This document shows positions 11,692 through 24,436 of a stretch of 64,000 nucleotides of DNA, in pieces. The DNA is from Atherinomorus stipes. Taxonomy: Eukaryota > Chordata > Actinopteri > Atheriniformes > Atherinidae. A program made the position numbers and the translations under genes. The notes under the pieces were generated by a model. That model was not told where the DNA came from. It ran no database searches and saw only the letters and a list, made by a program, of their open reading frames with translations. The stretch spans positions 115,268 to 179,267 of the forward strand of contig JALJCO010003041.1 of NCBI GenBank assembly GCA_023101725.1, in the 5' to 3' direction. Numbering within the stretch: position 1 is the first letter of the stretch; each line of letters begins with the position of its first letter.

Positions 11692-12466
11692 GTGTGTTCA
11701 GACCGAACATGTCAGCGTGTCAGCGGCATCAGGTTTACATGCAGTCTATGTGAATAAGCTTGCTTCAAGGGGCATCAAGCCTCCTGGCGGTGTGTTTTGA
11801 CCTCTGTGGTGTTCGATGCGCGTGATGCATCAATCACCAGAATTGGAAAATCTGAACTTTTGCAGCTTTATGTGGGGCATCAACCAATCAGTGAGACCCA
11901 GTGTTGTGATGCAGAAACACATCTTCTGACAGGATGAGTAAAACGAAGAAGAACTCGGGAAATCTCTATAAAGACAATGAAGGATAAACTGTGATTTACG
12001 TACGGTTCTGGCTTTCCGAACAATGGTTTGATGACATGCTATCCCGATGGGATTTACCGGGCTTACAGTATAATGGTCGTTAAACTGGGCCCGGTTCAGA
12101 CAAAAGTAGTGCCAAAAATGCCCATCATCAGTGTCAGCTCCTGCGGTAAGCAGTGAAACTCATCAAACTCAGAACACCTCTGAACAATCTGATGAATCCA
12201 TACACGGCTCAGAGACGCGTAACAATGTCGTTCTCTGGCCTTGTGAAGCAAATAAAGCCAAGCAGCTGCTAAGTTTGATCTGCCGTTGTACAAAGACACG
12301 GTCAAAGGAAAACAACTGGGTCCACCACCACACTCTAGATGCTCATGACACATATGACATGTGACTTGTCTCTGGATGTCAAGCATCTGATTTCGTGTGG
12401 ACCAGTGTCCAATTTTGGGCTTGAAGCGCGTTTTTGGAAAATTTGTTGAAATTTGTCTGAACACAC
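11692..12466. mobile_element. Inverted-repeat DNA element
   Basis: GTGTGTTCAGAC at 11692-11703 is matched exactly by GTCTGAACACAC at 12455-12466. The interior is GC-richer than the flanks (a CGTGTCAGCGGCATC-type block near the left end) and gives a 142-codon minus-strand frame that spans one terminus, so it is incidental. A TTAA lies near each end (11680-11683 and 12469-12472), but at unequal distances, so the boundary is not certain. Non-autonomous, superfamily unknown. Confidence 0.65.
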
Positions 12467-12743
12467 AGTTAAACACATCGAAGAAGCAAACTCTGGTCAC
12501 CCTAAAAATGTAGTTTTGGTTCACGTTAGGTTAACTAAATGCAGGATGTTGACCACAACTTGCATGGCAGAATTTCACTACTTGTCCTGCATTAACTAGT
12601 ACATTTGTCTTGTCTCTTCCTTCTGGAATTCTTGATGCAGTACAGCCTCAAGCAAGAACCAAACCAACTGACTGTAGACAAACTGACTGTAGCACTAGCC
12701 GGGAAAATGGCCTTAATTATTTTGCGATTTGAAATGTGTTTTG

Positions 12744-13383
12744 TAGGGGTGCGCAGATTGATACAAGTATTGACAACATAAATACCGACATGGGTATTGA
12801 TAGCTATTGATGCTGGTGTCATTATATCAATACTTCATTGTAAGTCTTGAAAACTATCAGAATCTTCATAAATAAGGACGGTTAAGTGTTTTTTGGTGAA
12901 TTGGTTTCATTGCTATGACAAGATTCCCATATTCCCATCATCAGCTTCTCGTACCAAGAGAATGCCAAATTCAGACTTTGAAAATGACACTAGTGATAAA
13001 TTTGTTGCTGGACACCTGATCATAAAATTCCAAAAGTAAGATTTAAAAAGTATCACAAACTTCATACGGATACAGTATGTGGTTATTGATAAACTTGGTT
13101 CCTGTTTTTCACTTGGTACCAAGATGCCCAAAATCAGCTTCTATCGCTAAAATAAAGCCAAATTCAGATTTTTACAGTATGGGTTGTAACTTTGTTGTTT
13201 TTGCATTAATAAGTTAAAAAAAATTAAAGGTATGAATTCCATAAATTAATATCTTTGCATTTATCTGCCAGTCTTGACAGCCCTATTAAAAAGTATTGGT
13301 ATTGATATCAGTATAAACGATACTAGCTGTTTATTTACATGGAACTGGATCAATACCAAATCTTTGCGTGTCACACACCCCTA
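12744..13383. mobile_element. hAT-like MITE with internal direct repeat
   Basis: TAGGGGTG at 12744-12751 and CACCCCTA at 13376-13383 are perfect inverse ends, a terminus type often seen in teleost hAT-like non-autonomous elements. Subterminal sequence is full of GTATTGATA/TATCAATAC words on both sides. Two internal blocks, near 12942 and 13133, share the order CAGCTTCT ... GCCAAATTCAGA about 190 bp apart, so part of the body is duplicated in tandem. No coding capacity. Confidence 0.65.
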
Positions 13384-14872
13384 GCATTGAGTGAAATATT
13401 GTCATTTCTAAAATTTTGCATCTCACCTTTTATTGTGTTTTCTCAAATGTCACAAAATATTCTGATTTTGATTCCTTTTTTTTTTTTTTTTTAATCTATA
13501 ATGCTGTGCTTTTCATAGGACTTCCATAATTGTTTCCAAGATGTTGCTGTTTTTCTTTCCTCCTTTATGTTTATTCTTAGATTGTATGCATTTTATGCCA
13601 TTTTTTTCTCTGTCTTTGTTTCTGCCACCTAAATGTTGCCTGGATATCAACATCTTCATCATCATTTTGTCTTCACTCTCCATTGTTTTGGAGCTTTATA
13701 AATGTCTTGTCATTTTTTCACCTCTCAAACAAGACTGAACTTCAAGTTTGCTTCCTTTTCCCTCCACACTCGATTCTACAGTATTTACAGTCGGGACCTT
13801 TGCAGCCAGAGCAATCCATCGCTGTTTGAATGAAAAGATCTTTCAATATAATGTGTTACATTCCAAAGACAGATGACAATGACCTTTGTTCTGCTTTATG
13901 TTGTATGTGGCTGCGTAAAATATATCGCCTCTGTTTTTAGTGAGTAGCTCAGCATAAATAAGGCACAAAAACTTAGACATAAGCTTTCATTTACCCCGAC
14001 ATTAATGGCTTTTTTTGTTTTTCTGTGTAATGATATACTGAACGTGCCATGGGAAAAAAGCTTGGTATCATTCGCAGTGTTTGGATGCTTTTCCAGGAAT
14101 TGTTGCAAACATTGTAAAAAGAGCTCTACTAACAGCGGGTTTATCAAGTATACCACTCTGGGAAATTACATTTTCTCTGTTATGCTGAGTAATTGTGTGC
14201 ATGTGTATGTGCACTTGCCTGTCTTCTCACAACTCTTTCTCCTTCATTCACTTACTGTTACACACCCAGCAGCAGTCCTTTAACTGCATTGCTTATGACA
14301 AACACATCCTTGCTTCTTTCTCAGTGCGATCTCTTGTTTCACACCGAACTGCTTTAGATTAAGATCTTTCAAGTTTTAGGTTGGCATTTATTTCCAGACG
14401 AAAGAATTTTCCCATGTTAACAGCTGATGCCAAACTGGCTACATTTAGATGCACACTAGCAATGCAACAGTAACACAATTAAGGAAATGGCCCGTGAAAA
14501 ACGTTGATTATTCCTTTGCCATTTCTGCTCTTATCTTAAGTAAAACGACAATAACACCTATAGCTTGTTTTCTTTGGTCCAAACTGGAGTGGAAAATTTG
14601 ATTTGAGTTTAGTTTCACACTGCCGGGTAACAAGGCAACCACGAGTTGTAAATAAACGGCAGTGCTTGACATTTTTCTCTTTGGCTTTTCATACAGGCTG
14701 GGCTGCTTATGTATCCATTGACCCATGCGTCCACATTTTGGTTCCTGTTGCAGGTTTGAATTGTTTTTTTTCTTCTAATGAATGAATTTAGCTTATTAAT
14801 AGTATGACTTGCAAAGGTAACACGACAACACTGTGTTCCTAACATGCTCTTTTAATCGAATCTGTTAACTAT

Positions 14873-15074
14873 CTATACTTTTGAAGCCCAAATGTCCCAG
14901 ATTTCTCCGTAGGTATAAGGCTCTAAACCATCCGAGTAGTTTTCCTGCCTGACAAACTGGCCTTCATGCATAAAATCGGTGGAGTTTCCCGAAGATTTCT
15001 TTGCATTGCTGCCTACTTTTATGGATTTGGAATCGATTTTGCACACTGATAAATCTCCTTTAATCCTTTTCCGC
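14873..15074 (-). CDS. Candidate terminal coding exon, unknown protein
   Basis: Minus-strand open frame of 66 codons starting at an ATG at 15072-15074, directly after CACCTCAG, a possible splice acceptor, though its pyrimidine tract is weak. The translation is hydrophilic with balanced composition: a basic start (MRKRIKGDLSVCKIDSKS), then NSTDFMHEGQFVRQENYSDG, ending GEIWDIWASKV. This could be the cytoplasmic C-terminus of a membrane protein, with tyrosines in YSDGLEPYTYGE, but I do not recognise it. No upstream exon was found on this strand. It may be chance or a relic. Confidence 0.3.
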
Positions 15075-15924
15075 ATCCTGAGGTGCACTTGAGGCTGTCA
15101 GCTACCTTTTCAGCCCGGTGTATTACTTCTCTTTGTTGTGCAAAAATGCAACTCAATTCATACATAATACATAGATTTGAGTGATTCAAGTGAAAGAGAC
15201 TTGATTCAACAATAGCTTAACTGTGAAAGAGTACTGTCTGTACTGTAAATAAAGGGAGGAAGGGGGGGTCTATTGTCACAAGATGTCAGTGTGATGGCAT
15301 GCTGTTTATAATATGAGAGGAGAACGAGCATGAAATCTGTCCAAATGGTGACAATAACCTGACCACTCCAACACACAAACAGACACACATGAAATCTACT
15401 CTGTAAACAGGCTTTATTGTAAGATGGCTACTGTCACACACAAACATTCACAGACAGAAAGACAAGCTGTAAATGTGGACTTTAATTATGTTTTTCCTCC
15501 TTAATATTTAGGCTTTATTGTCATTAAATCTTTGCAGAATGAAACTAATGGTGACATCTCCTCTTGTGCAGCAACAATAATGTAATAGTATGCTGTTGAA
15601 AGAGACAATAAAACAGTAGGATAGGTAATAAAATACGGTGCCGCTAATGGAGCAACATGTGCTCAGTTGCTTATGCAAAAGTCTCTTAAGAAACATATTA
15701 AAACACTTTTCCAGAAGTATGAATATGATAAACAGTGGCTTTTATCTCTGTGTGCATGTGCATGGACCTCAACCAATCAGATAAATGGATTGTCAGTCGC
15801 TGTCAGTACAGGACTGGTCCAGATTTTTGTGTACAGACCACAAATGATAGCCTGGATTCTTTATGACCTAGCTGCCATGCAAGTAATGGTATGAGGCAAA
15901 AGCAGTATGGTATGTGTGTGTATG

Positions 15925-15945
15925 TTTATATTTATATTTATATTT
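15925..15945. repeat. TTTATA simple repeat
   Basis: Three to four copies of TTTATA/TATATT in tandem, preceded by a short TG run at about 15910. Ordinary microsatellite. Confidence 0.7.
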
Positions 15946-16267
15946 GTTTGGCAGGTCCTGTAGAAGGGCGTGGTGCTCAGTGCTGGAAACTGTGGTCAAA
16001 TTAATCTTCAGACAAACATTATTGGTTTCTGAAATGTTTATTTCTCAATGCCCATAAGAACAGGGTCAGACACGCCTATAGATACATCAGTCTATTTTGC
16101 AGCTTAACCAGGATTAGTCTGTGGCCAGTTGGCATATGGTATGCATGCATGTCTTCGATATGCATGCACACCAAGGTTAGCCTACTTCTACACTGTGATT
16201 ATAAATGTTAACTTATCAGTGCACTTTTATCTCTAGAATATAGACTGCATTGAGATTTAAAGTCATT

Positions 16268-17012
16268 TTAAAGGGTACGTTTATTTTTTTTCAACCTGGA
16301 CCTTATTTCTAGGAGTATATACGTGCATTTACTCACTGGTAACGTTTCTGCATTACTTTGAGTCCTTCGGGAGATATTACATTAAGTCGCCGTTCGCTGG
16401 ACATCCTGTAAAATGGCAATAACAGGGCAGCCACTCTACTATATAAAAAAAGCCACAATGTAAAACTCCTTCATTTCATCAATGCTTTAAGTAGAATGAA
16501 CGAATGAACAAGTACTATTGTCCTGTGAGTTCAGAGTTTCGCGAATTGTGTTATTGTTGTTGTCTGGGTAGCGAGCTGCTCCTCTCAGCTTTACTACGGA
16601 AGTGGCATCGAAAGCTCTTTTTGCGGCAAAATACTTTCTTTTGTTTGCTGCATCCACCATTTTTATCAAGAATTCGAGTGAATCTGGTGTCTGCTCCAGC
16701 CAACGTTTTAAAAAGGAAAAAAAAAAAGTTTTTGAATAAAAAACAAAAAAACTTTTGCTCCAAACGGTGAGTGTATCCCAACAGAACGCTACGCCCTTAG
16801 CTCTCTCATTAGCTGGAGACAACATACAATTCTCCACCCAGAAACGTCCTAAAACAAAGGGAAAAGATGAAATGCAGTCAGGGGAGGGGGAGTTGCAAAC
16901 AAAAGTCGCCACTACACGAAAGCAGAGGCCCAAAGGTGCGGATTAAGCTGGATTTCACTCACAAAAGTCTAGCGTTTATTTTCAGGGGGGAAACTCCACA
17001 CTCTACCTTTAA
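16268..17012. mobile_element. Chimeric TTAA-bounded element
   Basis: TTAA occurs at both ends (16268-16271 and 17009-17012), but the halves belong to different families. The left half, to about 16600, matches the arm of the 7004-8202 foldback element (CCTGGACCTTATTTCTAGG, GAGTCCTTCGGGAGATATTA, TGGACATCCTGTAAAATGG, GGTAGCGAGCTGCTCCTCTC). The right half, from about 16600, matches the 33776-34311 and 45161-45694 family (GCTGCATCCACC, CACCCAGAAACGTCC, GGGAGTTGCAAAC, AGGCCCAAAGGTGCGGATT, GGAAACTC before the terminus). Overlapping 60-148-codon frames here are incidental. Confidence 0.7.
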
Positions 17013-17040
17013 GAGTAGCCTGACCAGGACAAAGTGTTGT

Positions 17041-17110
17041 ATAATACTGTATTGTATCGTAAAATATCATAATGTATCTTATTGCATCGCATTGTATTGT
17101 AAAATATTAT
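17041..17110. repeat. Degenerate ATTGTATCGTA-type tandem repeat
   Basis: Interrupted units of the form (A/C)TTGTAT(C/T)GTA with intervening AAAATAT words. It looks like a decayed minisatellite and lies immediately after the chimeric element. Confidence 0.55.
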
Positions 17111-20100
17111 ATTTACAACATGTTACTTAAGCCTTTCTCAAATACTTACAGTAAATACTCAGATCAGCAATTACAACGCTATTTTCTTCCGCATGTTTAG
17201 TGTCCCCTGTAAAACCTGGAAGGTAAATCTGTCTGCTGTAAAGCCTAGCTTGATTTGACTGGTTGACTGTGTGGATCCTGGCAACCATCATTCAATTTGA
17301 CAAAGTGTTGCATTCAATTCAAAAGCAGAATGCTACAGAGTAAAGGCTGACCCTACAACATATTTATGTTGTCCAGGAAACAGGAAAAAATTGTGAAAGA
17401 TACCTTTACATCTTTAGTTTTTGTTGTTTTTGAAGGGCTGTATAGGTGGTGGTGCTTAATAAAAGTGCTTGAATTTGATTTTAGAAGTGCAACTGATGAA
17501 TGACGTTTTCCAAACAAATCCCAAATCCACTTTATTGCAGAAACAAGTCCATATAACATAAACCTACGAACATACACACAGCATACAAAATAAATAGCAT
17601 TAAAAGAAGATACCAAATAATAAATGCATATTAAAAGACATAAAAACTGTTACACCAATGCTGTCTTATTTTAGAAGTGAGTCTCCAGCAGCTTTTCAGA
17701 GGGCTGACGAGGACTTCTATAATGTGGTTGTCTGACCCGTCTAGTCGACACATAAAACTTGACATTAGCTGCTTTAAGATGGCCTCAATGGTAGTTACTT
17801 CTCTAAGTATAATGGAAGGATGTTTTCCAATATCTAATTAACTTGGGTATCAGTTTCACCTGTAAATAACTGGCTTGTTTAGTACTATACTCCAAAATCT
17901 TACTATGTTGAGTAAATGATGACAAGGATAACTTATCTATTTTATTTTAAGGATTCTAAGCCAGATTATCAGCTTTCTATTCCAAATACACTATATTCTC
18001 TATTCAACTTGATTTATTTTCAGGATTGAGGGGTTTAAAGTATTCAGATAGAACTGTTAAATTCCCTCTTAAAGCTGAACCTCAAATCATAGTTCTTTAT
18101 GTTCATGTTTAGCAGTAAAACATACTGAACGTGAAAAATGGAACCTAAAATGTCTAGAGACTTGCATGATGATTCACACCAGATTTACCAGGCCTGACAA
18201 TGACTAACAGCCGTGTTCACAGCGCAGACCAGCAGCTGGAGTCTCTCTGAGAAGCCCCTCGGTTGCTCAACAGGTGCCAGGTGAAACCTCCCCAGCTGTC
18301 TCATGGATATTTCCTCTCCCTAAGCTCTCATTGGTCAGGAATCTCTGGTCTGTCTCCGATGTCCCAGTGCTGCATTCCTCTTCGCCACAAGGAACCGCGT
18401 GCGTCTTTCTGTACCTTAAAGGTTAATCACCAACAGGTGCTAGTTTATGTGCTGCTGGCTCAGCTGTTTACCTTCACAGGAAATCTGTTACAGGAACGGA
18501 GCTATATCACGGTGGGACGTTTAACCTCCTTGCATAATGTGGATCTGACCACACGTTGGAAGTATAAAGACGTTATGCTGTGTTATCTCTTAAATGCTGT
18601 TAAAATTTGTAGTTTTGACACAATTCAAATAATTTATTGCTTCTCTTTGGTCTTTCAATGTACCATAGGATTATATCTTGACCTTCATTGGGAAGCTTGT
18701 CATGATACATTTTATTTTGCTTCGATTCTGCTGCTCCAAAGTTTGGATCCCTCATGAAATATGATCGGTTTATTTTTAATTTAGTGGCAGGAATGTCTAC
18801 CTGGCTCTAACTGCTTTGCATTTAGCCAGAATTATAATTATTTTTTCAAAAAAGTTAACAAAAAAGCAGTTAAAATAAACAAGTTTAAATCTGCCGGAAC
18901 AATTGAGACATTTCAGAGACAAATAGTGCCAGAAAAGTGAAGCTGTTGACCTTTGTACTCCTCACTGTTTCCTCTTATGTTGACAGTCTGGTCATTAATA
19001 TTCCTCCTCATGCTGCTTTCATTGCTGCGCGTGAAATATAAATTGAAACAAACGTGTATAACATGTCACTCTGTGTTTGGGTGAACCTGCACCCGACATG
19101 CAGCGATACGGCTGTGTGTGTGTGAGTGTGGCCTAACCCACCCACCCTCAGCACACACACCTTTCTCTCACCATTTATAGCTCCTGGACTCCTGAAACTC
19201 TGTTTGCAATTTAAGGCTGCAAATTAGAAGCATAAGTCATCTGTTTCCCATAATCCTCCTGTCAGACCAGGAGCTAGCTGCCCCCCCCAATGCATGCACA
19301 CAGAGTTTGCAAAACACACACACACACACACGCAATTATGCAGTCACATCACACACAGCATACTTGAACTTTGAACTCCCCCTTTTATTTGGCTGTACCT
19401 TACAGTAGAACAATGTTGACATAATAATTGAAAAGAAAGAATTCATCAGTTAAGCAAGATGATAAGAAAAAAAAATCCCATCCTTGTGGCAACATTTAAA
19501 AGACAGGAGGAGAAAACGCAGGTTCTTCATTGATTAATCTGTCTGGGTGATTACTCCAGTAGCTGCAGTGTGTAAACACTTGTGATTCTTAATACACCGA
19601 AAGACTCTTTAAACTGTCACGCTTCCAATTTAACATATTACAGGCCACCACAGTGATCTGCAGAGGTTAATACTGTGTCTATCTAGTCCCCTCTGCAGTG
19701 AGTGTTTTCATATTCGTTGCACAGGCTGTGTTTCTCTGTATGTCAAATAAGCGTCTTGTATTTTTCTTGTGCGTTCTCATGTGCATACCTTTCTGCATGT
19801 GTAACAGTGGTTTGTTCAGAGTGATAATGCAGCAGCTCAGTGTGTGTGTGTGTGTGAGAAACCCCGGCAAAGGTGACGTGTCCTACATGTTCACTGACAG
19901 CTTTATAGGCTCTGTGGCTCGTGTGGGGAACAAGATTATGGGAAAGGAAACACACACATACACACATGGACACAGTAATGCTGGCGATTGTCCCAGATGC
20001 TCCAGTCAGGTGAGATCCAGGGTTCAGTGCTCATATTATTAACAGGAACTGGTGGCGCCCAGTAAACCCACCTACAACTTACTCAAGTGGAAAGCTGAAT

Positions 20101-20639
20101 TGTTGGGGGGGTCAAGAGAGGTTGAAGGGGTCGAGTTCACAGCTGTAATTATCTGAGTGGACAGGCGGCTGGTCCAAAAGGTCCCTTTGGTGTGTTTGGA
20201 AGAGATTTTTCATGCTCTGCTTCAGGCTGATTTTCAAGCAGGGTTCAGGTTTATCACCCCAAGCTGGGGTAATTTCTTCAGGTTGGAAGGTGCGTTATAG
20301 CTTTAAGATTTTATGAACCTTGTGAAATATTCCATAAAATTCCTAAATGCAGATGAAGATAAATGACAAAGGGAAACAATAATTAAGGAATATGATAAAC
20401 TATTGCATATCTGTTAGGGGAAAAGATATATGAGCCTTTGATTTTAGTATCAAGTTTGACTTCTTTATGCAGAAAGTCACCTTGGAGGAATCTTTAGCCC
20501 GTTCCTTGAATTTCCGCTTTGGGATGCTGGAGAGTTTCCTCACATTATCTGCTTTTTCATTTAAAGAATTTATTTTTTTTTCCCTCTCTACCTGTTTTAT
20601 GGCAGACAGTGTACCTTGGGATTTTTCTTTGAATTATTA
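17111..20639. other. Gene-free stretch with CA/TG microsatellites
   Basis: No recognisable gene. A 164-codon frame at 18263-18757 has no domain, no codon-like signal and a random-looking hydrophobic tail. The 18190-18420 segment is GC-richer and may be unique regulatory DNA, which is speculative. Simple repeats: CA at 19314-19331 and TG at 19841-19856. Confidence 0.5.
19314..19331. repeat. CA dinucleotide microsatellite
   Basis: Nine uninterrupted CA units, with further scattered CA-rich sequence for about 40 bases on either side. A TG run of eight units lies about 500 bp downstream at 19841-19856. Confidence 0.9.
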
Positions 20640-21210
20640 ATGTTCGATATTGGCTTTTTTACCGATATCCGATATACCAGTATTGTCCAACTTTTCATTT
20701 CCGATATCCGATACCAACCGATACTAATCTATGGGTACTGTGAGGTTGTATCAGTCATATTTGGAGAGGTGCAAGTATATCCTGTTGCAAGAGCAAAGAT
20801 ACCAAAATATCCTTATCTCAGCCAGATGAGTTCATTTTGGAATCTGGCTGCCATACATTAGATACTAGCAGGTATTATCCAACATGTGGCTAATTATAAT
20901 GTTTCTGACAACTTGGTAACGTAACCAACAACTTAAAACCAGACATATTATAAGCAGCTTCAAAACAGGTCAGTTTGTAGCAGCAGCAGCTGGAATGCTG
21001 GCATGTGAAGTTCTTCCAAAATAAGAGTGACTTTTTTACATGCTGGACCAATAGGAATGGAAGAAGATCATGCAAGATGTCATAACGGAACAGTTAGATA
21101 TCGTGAAATTTTGTTTTTGAAAATACTGATCCCGATATTTTCAAATATCACATTTTAATGCCGACATTAGCCAACAATTTTGGTAGGCTGATAATATCAG
21201 GCATTTCTAC
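20640..21210. mobile_element. hAT-like MITE, CGATATCGG type
   Basis: The left end contains TTCGATATTGG, ACCGATATCCGATAT and TATTGTCCAACTTTTCATTT; the right end, reverse complemented, contains AATGTCGGCATTA and GAAAATATCGGGATCAGTA. This pairing of CCGATA-rich ends is characteristic of an abundant fish MITE that I remember only by sequence, not by name. Ends are diverged, so the boundaries are approximate and no duplication is claimed. Non-coding. Confidence 0.55.
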
Positions 21211-23726
21211 TTTAAAGTGAAAATCTAATTTAGAAATTAGGCTATTATTTAATGACAGAGATTGGTCTTGATGCTACCACCAACAAAACCATCAGTCACT
21301 GACGCTTTCAGGTCTGGAAAGCAGAGTTATCCTTTCTCCAAACATAAGTTTTACATATTCTGGTTAATGTACGTCATGTAGAATAAATATCACAGAACCA
21401 GTTTATGTAAAGATCTGGTGCAGGCCATGTATGATCATTGTCCTGGTTTGAATTTTGGGAAGCCGGAGAGAGTATTAAAACTTAATTATGACAAGTTACT
21501 CGTGAGATTGTTGTCTCTTTGTCTTTTTCTTTATTTTTGTGCCTGTATTTATTTCTCTTTCGTGATTATATTGTCAAACGCTGTTGTATGTGGGTTTCTG
21601 TGTCATGAGTGCTCAAAATAAATATACACACACAAAGAAATAATGTTTTCCACGTTAAACAGAGGCTTTTATTTTGGGTCTGTCTGTCCATATATTATCT
21701 ACCCAACAGCCTTCTGGTCTGTCCATGTAACCTTAACCAGGTAGAAATGACCCTGTGTCTGGTGGCAGTGGTTTTCACATCTGCAATGGTCACCAATTCT
21801 CCTGATGTCAAACTTACAAACTTTAATGTTATTTAAAAGGTAACAAGCTCTTAATGACATAATGTTGGAGTCCAAACTATTAACAGATGTTTCTATAAAC
21901 TTTTCCACCCTGATGAGGCTCAAGAACATTTTCAGAGGTGCTCAGAAATCTTCTTTATTTATGAAAGGATAGATTTCCACAAACATATCGTGAGAATCAC
22001 GACTGATAGTCATCCCTTTGATTGCAAGCACCTGAATCTGGTGGCTTAACCTAAATGGAGGTTCTCATAGACACTGGAAGATTGCCTCAGCAAGTAAATA
22101 ACCGAGACTTTCACCTCATTGCTCATTTTTTTTATTTGGTTTTATGCATTTCGTGGACTCGTCTTAAGGCCTTTGCTAAAACATATGAAACAGGACAACA
22201 AAATACTCAAACCAGTCCTTTTTTGTTTTGGGTTCCTTTCTTTCTTAGCCTTGGATCCCCATCGTTAAACTTCGTTTTACCATTTCAGAAGCAATTCTTT
22301 TCTCAATTCTTTCACTGCATGAACATTAAACCTAGTATGCAGATGTCTGGAGAAGAGGGAGCTGCCACATGCTTCCCATTTTCTGCTCTGTATCCAAGAG
22401 ACTTGGAAAGGAAGTGCATTCACATCCAAAATCTCTGACCAGGTGCTTGATACAAATGGGAAGACTATTACACAGATACAATGTGGATCTACAGTCCTTG
22501 GTGGATTATTTAAGGCCATTTGGGGCTTAGCTGCTTGTCCAATAGCTCAGCGAAAGAGAAGAACAGGTTTCCTTGTCTTTTTATTGTTGTCGTTTTCATT
22601 TTGAGTCCCAGATCTGCAGATGTAAATGTAAGTTGATCTGGGGGATAAAAAGCAAAAAGCCTCACATTATCCGACTAACAACATCCTCACCATCAGTGCG
22701 GTAACTTCACACCACATAGTTCTGAGCACTGTAGACCATTACCGTAGGACTCGGACATCAGTGATATCTGTCACCCATTGGACATAATGGCTTTAGACCC
22801 TGTCTTCTGGAAATCTACATCTCACCGCTGTTAACCCTGTAAGAAACAAGAAAAGCATTTGACTGCAGCAGTTGGAACTCCTAATTAGGTTGAAGTGGGT
22901 CTCTTTGAACCGACGGTGTAGGAGAAAAAGCGAAATGTGAAACATTTTCGGCCTCATTATAAGTTATCTAAAAGGCAAGGGCTCGTGATAATGAGGGCCA
23001 TCCAGTGGGATGCGATGCGGTGGGATGAGAGTGCCTAATTGTGTCAAATGGCTGGAAGTATTTCACTTTGAATTATGGGGGAAAAGGGGTGAAAATAAAG
23101 CAGAAATGCACAACGTGGGCATAGTTACTGTATGCAGTGTAGTGACAGGGAATAAAAGGAACTTTTGTAGGAAACACGGTTCGGTGTGCTTATTCTGAAC
23201 AGGAAGCTGTCTTACAACAACAATTAGGTCCACAGGTGAAATAAGTCATTTGGAAACAGAAACCTCTGTGGAAGTATATTTTGTGTCTTTTGTTTTCCAG
23301 TCTCTATTTTTAATAAACAAGACTCTATGAACAATGTAAGTTTTGTGTGTGTTTTCCATGGCTTCGCTTAAAAATGAGTATCTGCAACTACAACTTGATT
23401 CATAATGCACTTTAAAAACAACAAAGTTGACCAAAGTGTTACATTGTGTAATAAAACCTTAAAAAGAAAATAAACACATTAGAAGTGATATGACTGTAAT
23501 CAGGCCAATATGAATATTTTGGTGTTATCATAAAGAAAATACTTGGAACTTTTGTTAATATGTGTAAATATACTGTATGTGTTATTTGTGAAGAAAAAAT
23601 TAAGATGACATACACAATAAATGAAAGAAAAAGTTTCAGGCTTGCCTTAAAAAAACCAAACTTTTAGGGTGAATATGAAATTTCTTTCGGAATGATACAT
23701 CTGTTGTATTGAACTTCTATCTGACG
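21211..23726. other. Gene-free stretch, one candidate conserved block
   Basis: Unique-looking AT-rich DNA without supported frames. The segment 22880-23060, starting near CTCCTAATTAGGTTG and continuing through a GCCTAATTGTGTC block, has less biased composition and homeodomain-type TAATTA words, and could be a regulatory element. Nothing else is visible. Confidence 0.4.
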
Positions 23727-24436
23727 CTAGGGACACACTGCTTGCGGAAGCGTGACAATTTTTCTTGTTGACACCAACCCTCTTTCTGTCCACATCGGAT
23801 GAAGTTGGCTGGCAGTCCTGTTTCTCTGCTGTACTTCTACAGCTGATAACTCCACAATGGGTAAGGACATAAACTCTTGGAATATTTGTGAATGCACATT
23901 GACTGTAAATACACGCCAGTTTAATGGTTTTTTGTAAGAGATTTTTTTTTTTTTTCAAGAACTACTTGTGAAATACAGGTCGTTTAAATGCACTTAGCTA
24001 CATGTCATTTTTTTCGCCATGTAGTTTTTGACTAAAGGAGAGCCCTGGCTTTATTCCTGCTGCTTCTTGGGATTCATGGAAGAAGAAGAATGTGGGTTCA
24101 TCCCATTAGCCGAAGAGAATGTGACGCTTTCCAGCATTTGGTTGCCGAGTTGGCCCTCGACAATGATCTGGGTGTTTTACTTTGAAAATGGTTTATTTTG
24201 ATAGATTTGTCTCATATTCCTGTTTAACTTCCTGCCTGGCTTGACAAATTCGACCACGGCTTGCGCGGAAAATAGAACAGAAGTTGAAACAATCGCTCCA
24301 CGGCAGGCATCGATTTTGGCGCCGTGCACCACGGCACGCCACGATGCCCCTGATGTGGTCAATACCATCAGTTAACATGGGCGCCAAAATGAAACTGCTG
24401 CGCTTCGGCGCACTTCTGCGTCTAGTGTGTCCCTAG
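23727..24436. mobile_element. 710-bp element with 13-bp perfect TIRs
   Basis: CTAGGGACACACT at 23727-23739 and its exact reverse complement at 24424-24436 define the ends. Subterminal parts also pair loosely (GCGGAAGCG near the left, GCGCTTCGGCGC near the right). A three-base CTA or TAG duplication can be drawn at the two ends, but because the terminus itself contains CTAG it is ambiguous. The interior shows no transposase. Non-autonomous DNA element, superfamily unresolved. Confidence 0.7.

Larger units (their letters stand above)
13384..16267. other. Gene-free stretch apart from one candidate exon
   Basis: AT-rich, mostly unique-looking DNA with a T-tract at 13476-13492 and a TTTATA-type repeat near 15925. 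Apart from the minus-strand frame at 14873-15074, open frames are short and without recognisable content. No transposon ends were found. Confidence 0.5.

Noticed and set aside
12096..12524. 142-codon minus-strand frame
   Set aside because: It runs across the right terminus of the 11692-12466 element, so it mixes element and flank.
16487..16933. 148-codon minus-strand frame
   Set aside because: It lies inside the chimeric TTAA element and is not preserved in the related copies at 7.0, 33.8 and 45.2 kb.
18263..18757. 164-codon open frame on the plus strand
   Set aside because: It has no recognisable motif, a random hydrophobic tail and no supporting splice or start context. Frames of this size occur by chance.
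19314..19331. Possible CRISPR-like or satellite array from CA repeats
   Set aside because: It is a plain dinucleotide microsatellite. No spaced repeats of any kind resembling an array exist in the window.
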